Both the position numbers and the translations under genes were made by a program. This document shows, in pieces, positions 63,062-64,000 of a DNA stretch of 64,000 bases (position 1 is its first letter; each line of letters opens with the position of its first letter). Under the pieces are notes generated by a model. The model was given only the letters and a program-made list of their open reading frames with translations, was not told the DNA's origin and did no database searches. The stretch is from contig NZ_JAKZFS010000004.1 in NCBI RefSeq assembly GCF_022808915.1, positions 310,001 through 374,000 on the forward strand, in the 5' to 3' direction. This DNA is from Fundidesulfovibrio terrae. Its GTDB lineage: Bacteria; Desulfobacterota; Desulfovibrionia; Desulfovibrionales; Desulfovibrionaceae.

Positions 63062-64000
63062 GCGGCGCGCGGCCCCTCGCCGTCTACGTCTCCCCGGGCC
63101 TGGCCGCCTGGCTGGACGCCTTGCCCTTCGAGACGCTCATCGTCACTCCCGGTCCGGGCATTTTTGATCTGGCCGCCGAACTTGAAACCCGGGGCGTCAC
63201 CCCGGACGTCATCATCCAGGACGAGGTGCTCGCCCCGCGCACCCTGCTCAAAGGCCTGGAGAAGTTCCGCTGCCCCAAGCTGTTCTGGAGCAGGGACCCG
63301 CACCTGAACCACTATTGGCAGGCCCCTTACGCCGGACTGTTCGACGCCGTGGCCAGTACCCAGAAGGCGCAGGCCGGGCCACTGGCCCAGGCCTGCGCGG
63401 GCCCCGCCGCCTGGATCACCTGGAGCGAGACCCCGGGGCCGTGGGTTCCTCACTCCCGCAGAGCGCACGGCGCAGCCTTCGTGGGGCGGGTGACGCAGTT
63501 TCGGCCGCTTCGGCGCATGTTCACGGAACTGCTTCTGTCCCGGCATCCCATCCGGGTGGAGACGGACATCCCCCACCCCGAGGTTCCCGGCGTGTACGCT
63601 CAGGCCCGCCTGGCCCCCAACGAATCCATCCTGGGGGAGACCACCCACCGCCTTTTCGCGGCCACGGCCCAGGGCTGCCTAGTGCTGGAGCCCGCGCGCG
63701 ACAACGGATTGGAGGAACTCTTCGAGCCCGGCCGGGAGGTCGTCACCTACGAGGACGGCCTGGAGCTTCTGGAGGTCATGGCCTTCTACTCCCGGCGGGA
63801 CGGGCTGGCCGAGAAGATGGGCCGGGCCGCCTGGGAGCGCTGCGGGCACGACCATCGGCCCGAAAACAGACTCGTGTCCCTGGGAGAGCTGGCCCACCGG
63901 GCCGCGCCCCGCTCCCCGAGCGCCCGGGAGCACCGCAGACTGCTGGCCCTGGCCGCCGCGCACTGCCTGGAATCCTCGCTTCTGCCCGGCCGCCTGGAGG
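63058..64000 (+). CDS. CgeB-like glycosyltransferase family protein (3' truncated)
   Basis: The ATG at 63058 overlaps the tag stop (ATGA), and the frame stays open to the window edge, over 310 codons. The sequence resembles the CgeB-type GT-B proteins: a P-K-L-F-W-S-R-D-P-H-L-N-H segment near residue 75, and a C-terminal A-T-A-Q-G-C-L-V-L-E-P followed by L-F-E-P-G-R-E-V-V-T-Y near 210-235. Members are linked to modification of surface glycans or glycoproteins, including flagellin in some bacteria. The C terminus is missing. Confidence 0.65.
   Translation, partial: MSGARPLAVYVSPGLAAWLDALPFETLIVTPGPGIFDLAAELETRGVTPDVIIQDEVLAPRTLLKGLEKFRCPKLFWSRDPHLNHYWQAPYAGLFDAVASTQKAQAGPLAQACAGPAAWITWSETPGPWVPHSRRAHGAAFVGRVTQFRPLRRMFTELLLSRHPIRVETDIPHPEVPGVYAQARLAPNESILGETTHRLFAATAQGCLVLEPARDNGLEELFEPGREVVTYEDGLELLEVMAFYSRRDGLAEKMGRAAWERCGHDHRPENRLVSLGELAHRAAPRSPSAREHRRLLALAAAHCLESSLLPGRLE

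Overview
The window is a high-GC chromosomal segment that reads as a member of the Desulfovibrionales, of Desulfovibrio / Fundidesulfovibrio type. Three things point there: a small flavoprotein that closely matches the FMN-binding protein known from Desulfovibrio vulgaris, a dense set of two-component and chemotaxis genes, and intergenic palindromes of a kind I associate with this group. No rRNA, CRISPR array, intact insertion sequence or prophage is visible. One tRNA is present, tRNA-Ser(TGA) at 9281-9370.

Layout: 1-450 is the end of a membrane glycosyltransferase. 641-8025 (minus) is a surface-polysaccharide cluster with a GT4 transferase, an asparagine-synthetase-like amidotransferase, a MurG-like transferase, a radical SAM protein and a flippase. 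8228-9199 is cheV. The tRNA is followed by about 1.1 kb that is AT-richer and holds two small unrecognised genes. 10491-13697 pairs a periplasmic binding protein with a sensor kinase. 13921-22063 is a regulatory locus: a kinase, an NtrC-type regulator, a Lon-type protease with a receiver domain built into it, and a divergent operon behind a good sigma-54 promoter that encodes Usp-like proteins and a TauE/SafE-type permease.

22566-27547 is a glycerol operon (SorC-type regulator, glpD, glpF, glpK). 27660-32316 holds assorted genes: a Cys-rich lipoprotein, an SRPBCC protein, a LolA-like protein, a ferric-reductase-like flavoprotein and an iron alcohol dehydrogenase. 32638-40041 is an MdtABC-type RND pump, followed by uppP, a TPR protein, an MCP and a three-PAS kinase. 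45897-47748 is leuA behind a Leu-rich leader peptide. 47821-52247 holds small exported proteins, an L-cysteine-desulfidase-like enzyme and a Spy/CpxP-like protein. 52408-57588 (minus) is ileS plus an autotransporter whose passenger is a tyrosine phosphatase. The window closes with flaG behind a sigma-28-like promoter, an exported Lys/Ser-rich protein, the FMN-binding protein, a MocR regulator, a GT2 transferase, tag and a truncated glycosyltransferase-like gene.

The most promising unusual systems are (i) the kinase / NtrC regulator / receiver-in-Lon locus with its sigma-54 operon, where one signal could drive both transcription and proteolysis, and (ii) the phosphatase-autotransporter fusion. 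Also notable are the leucine attenuator candidate, a palindromic element found just after three stop codons, and a pair of eight-cysteine lipoproteins.
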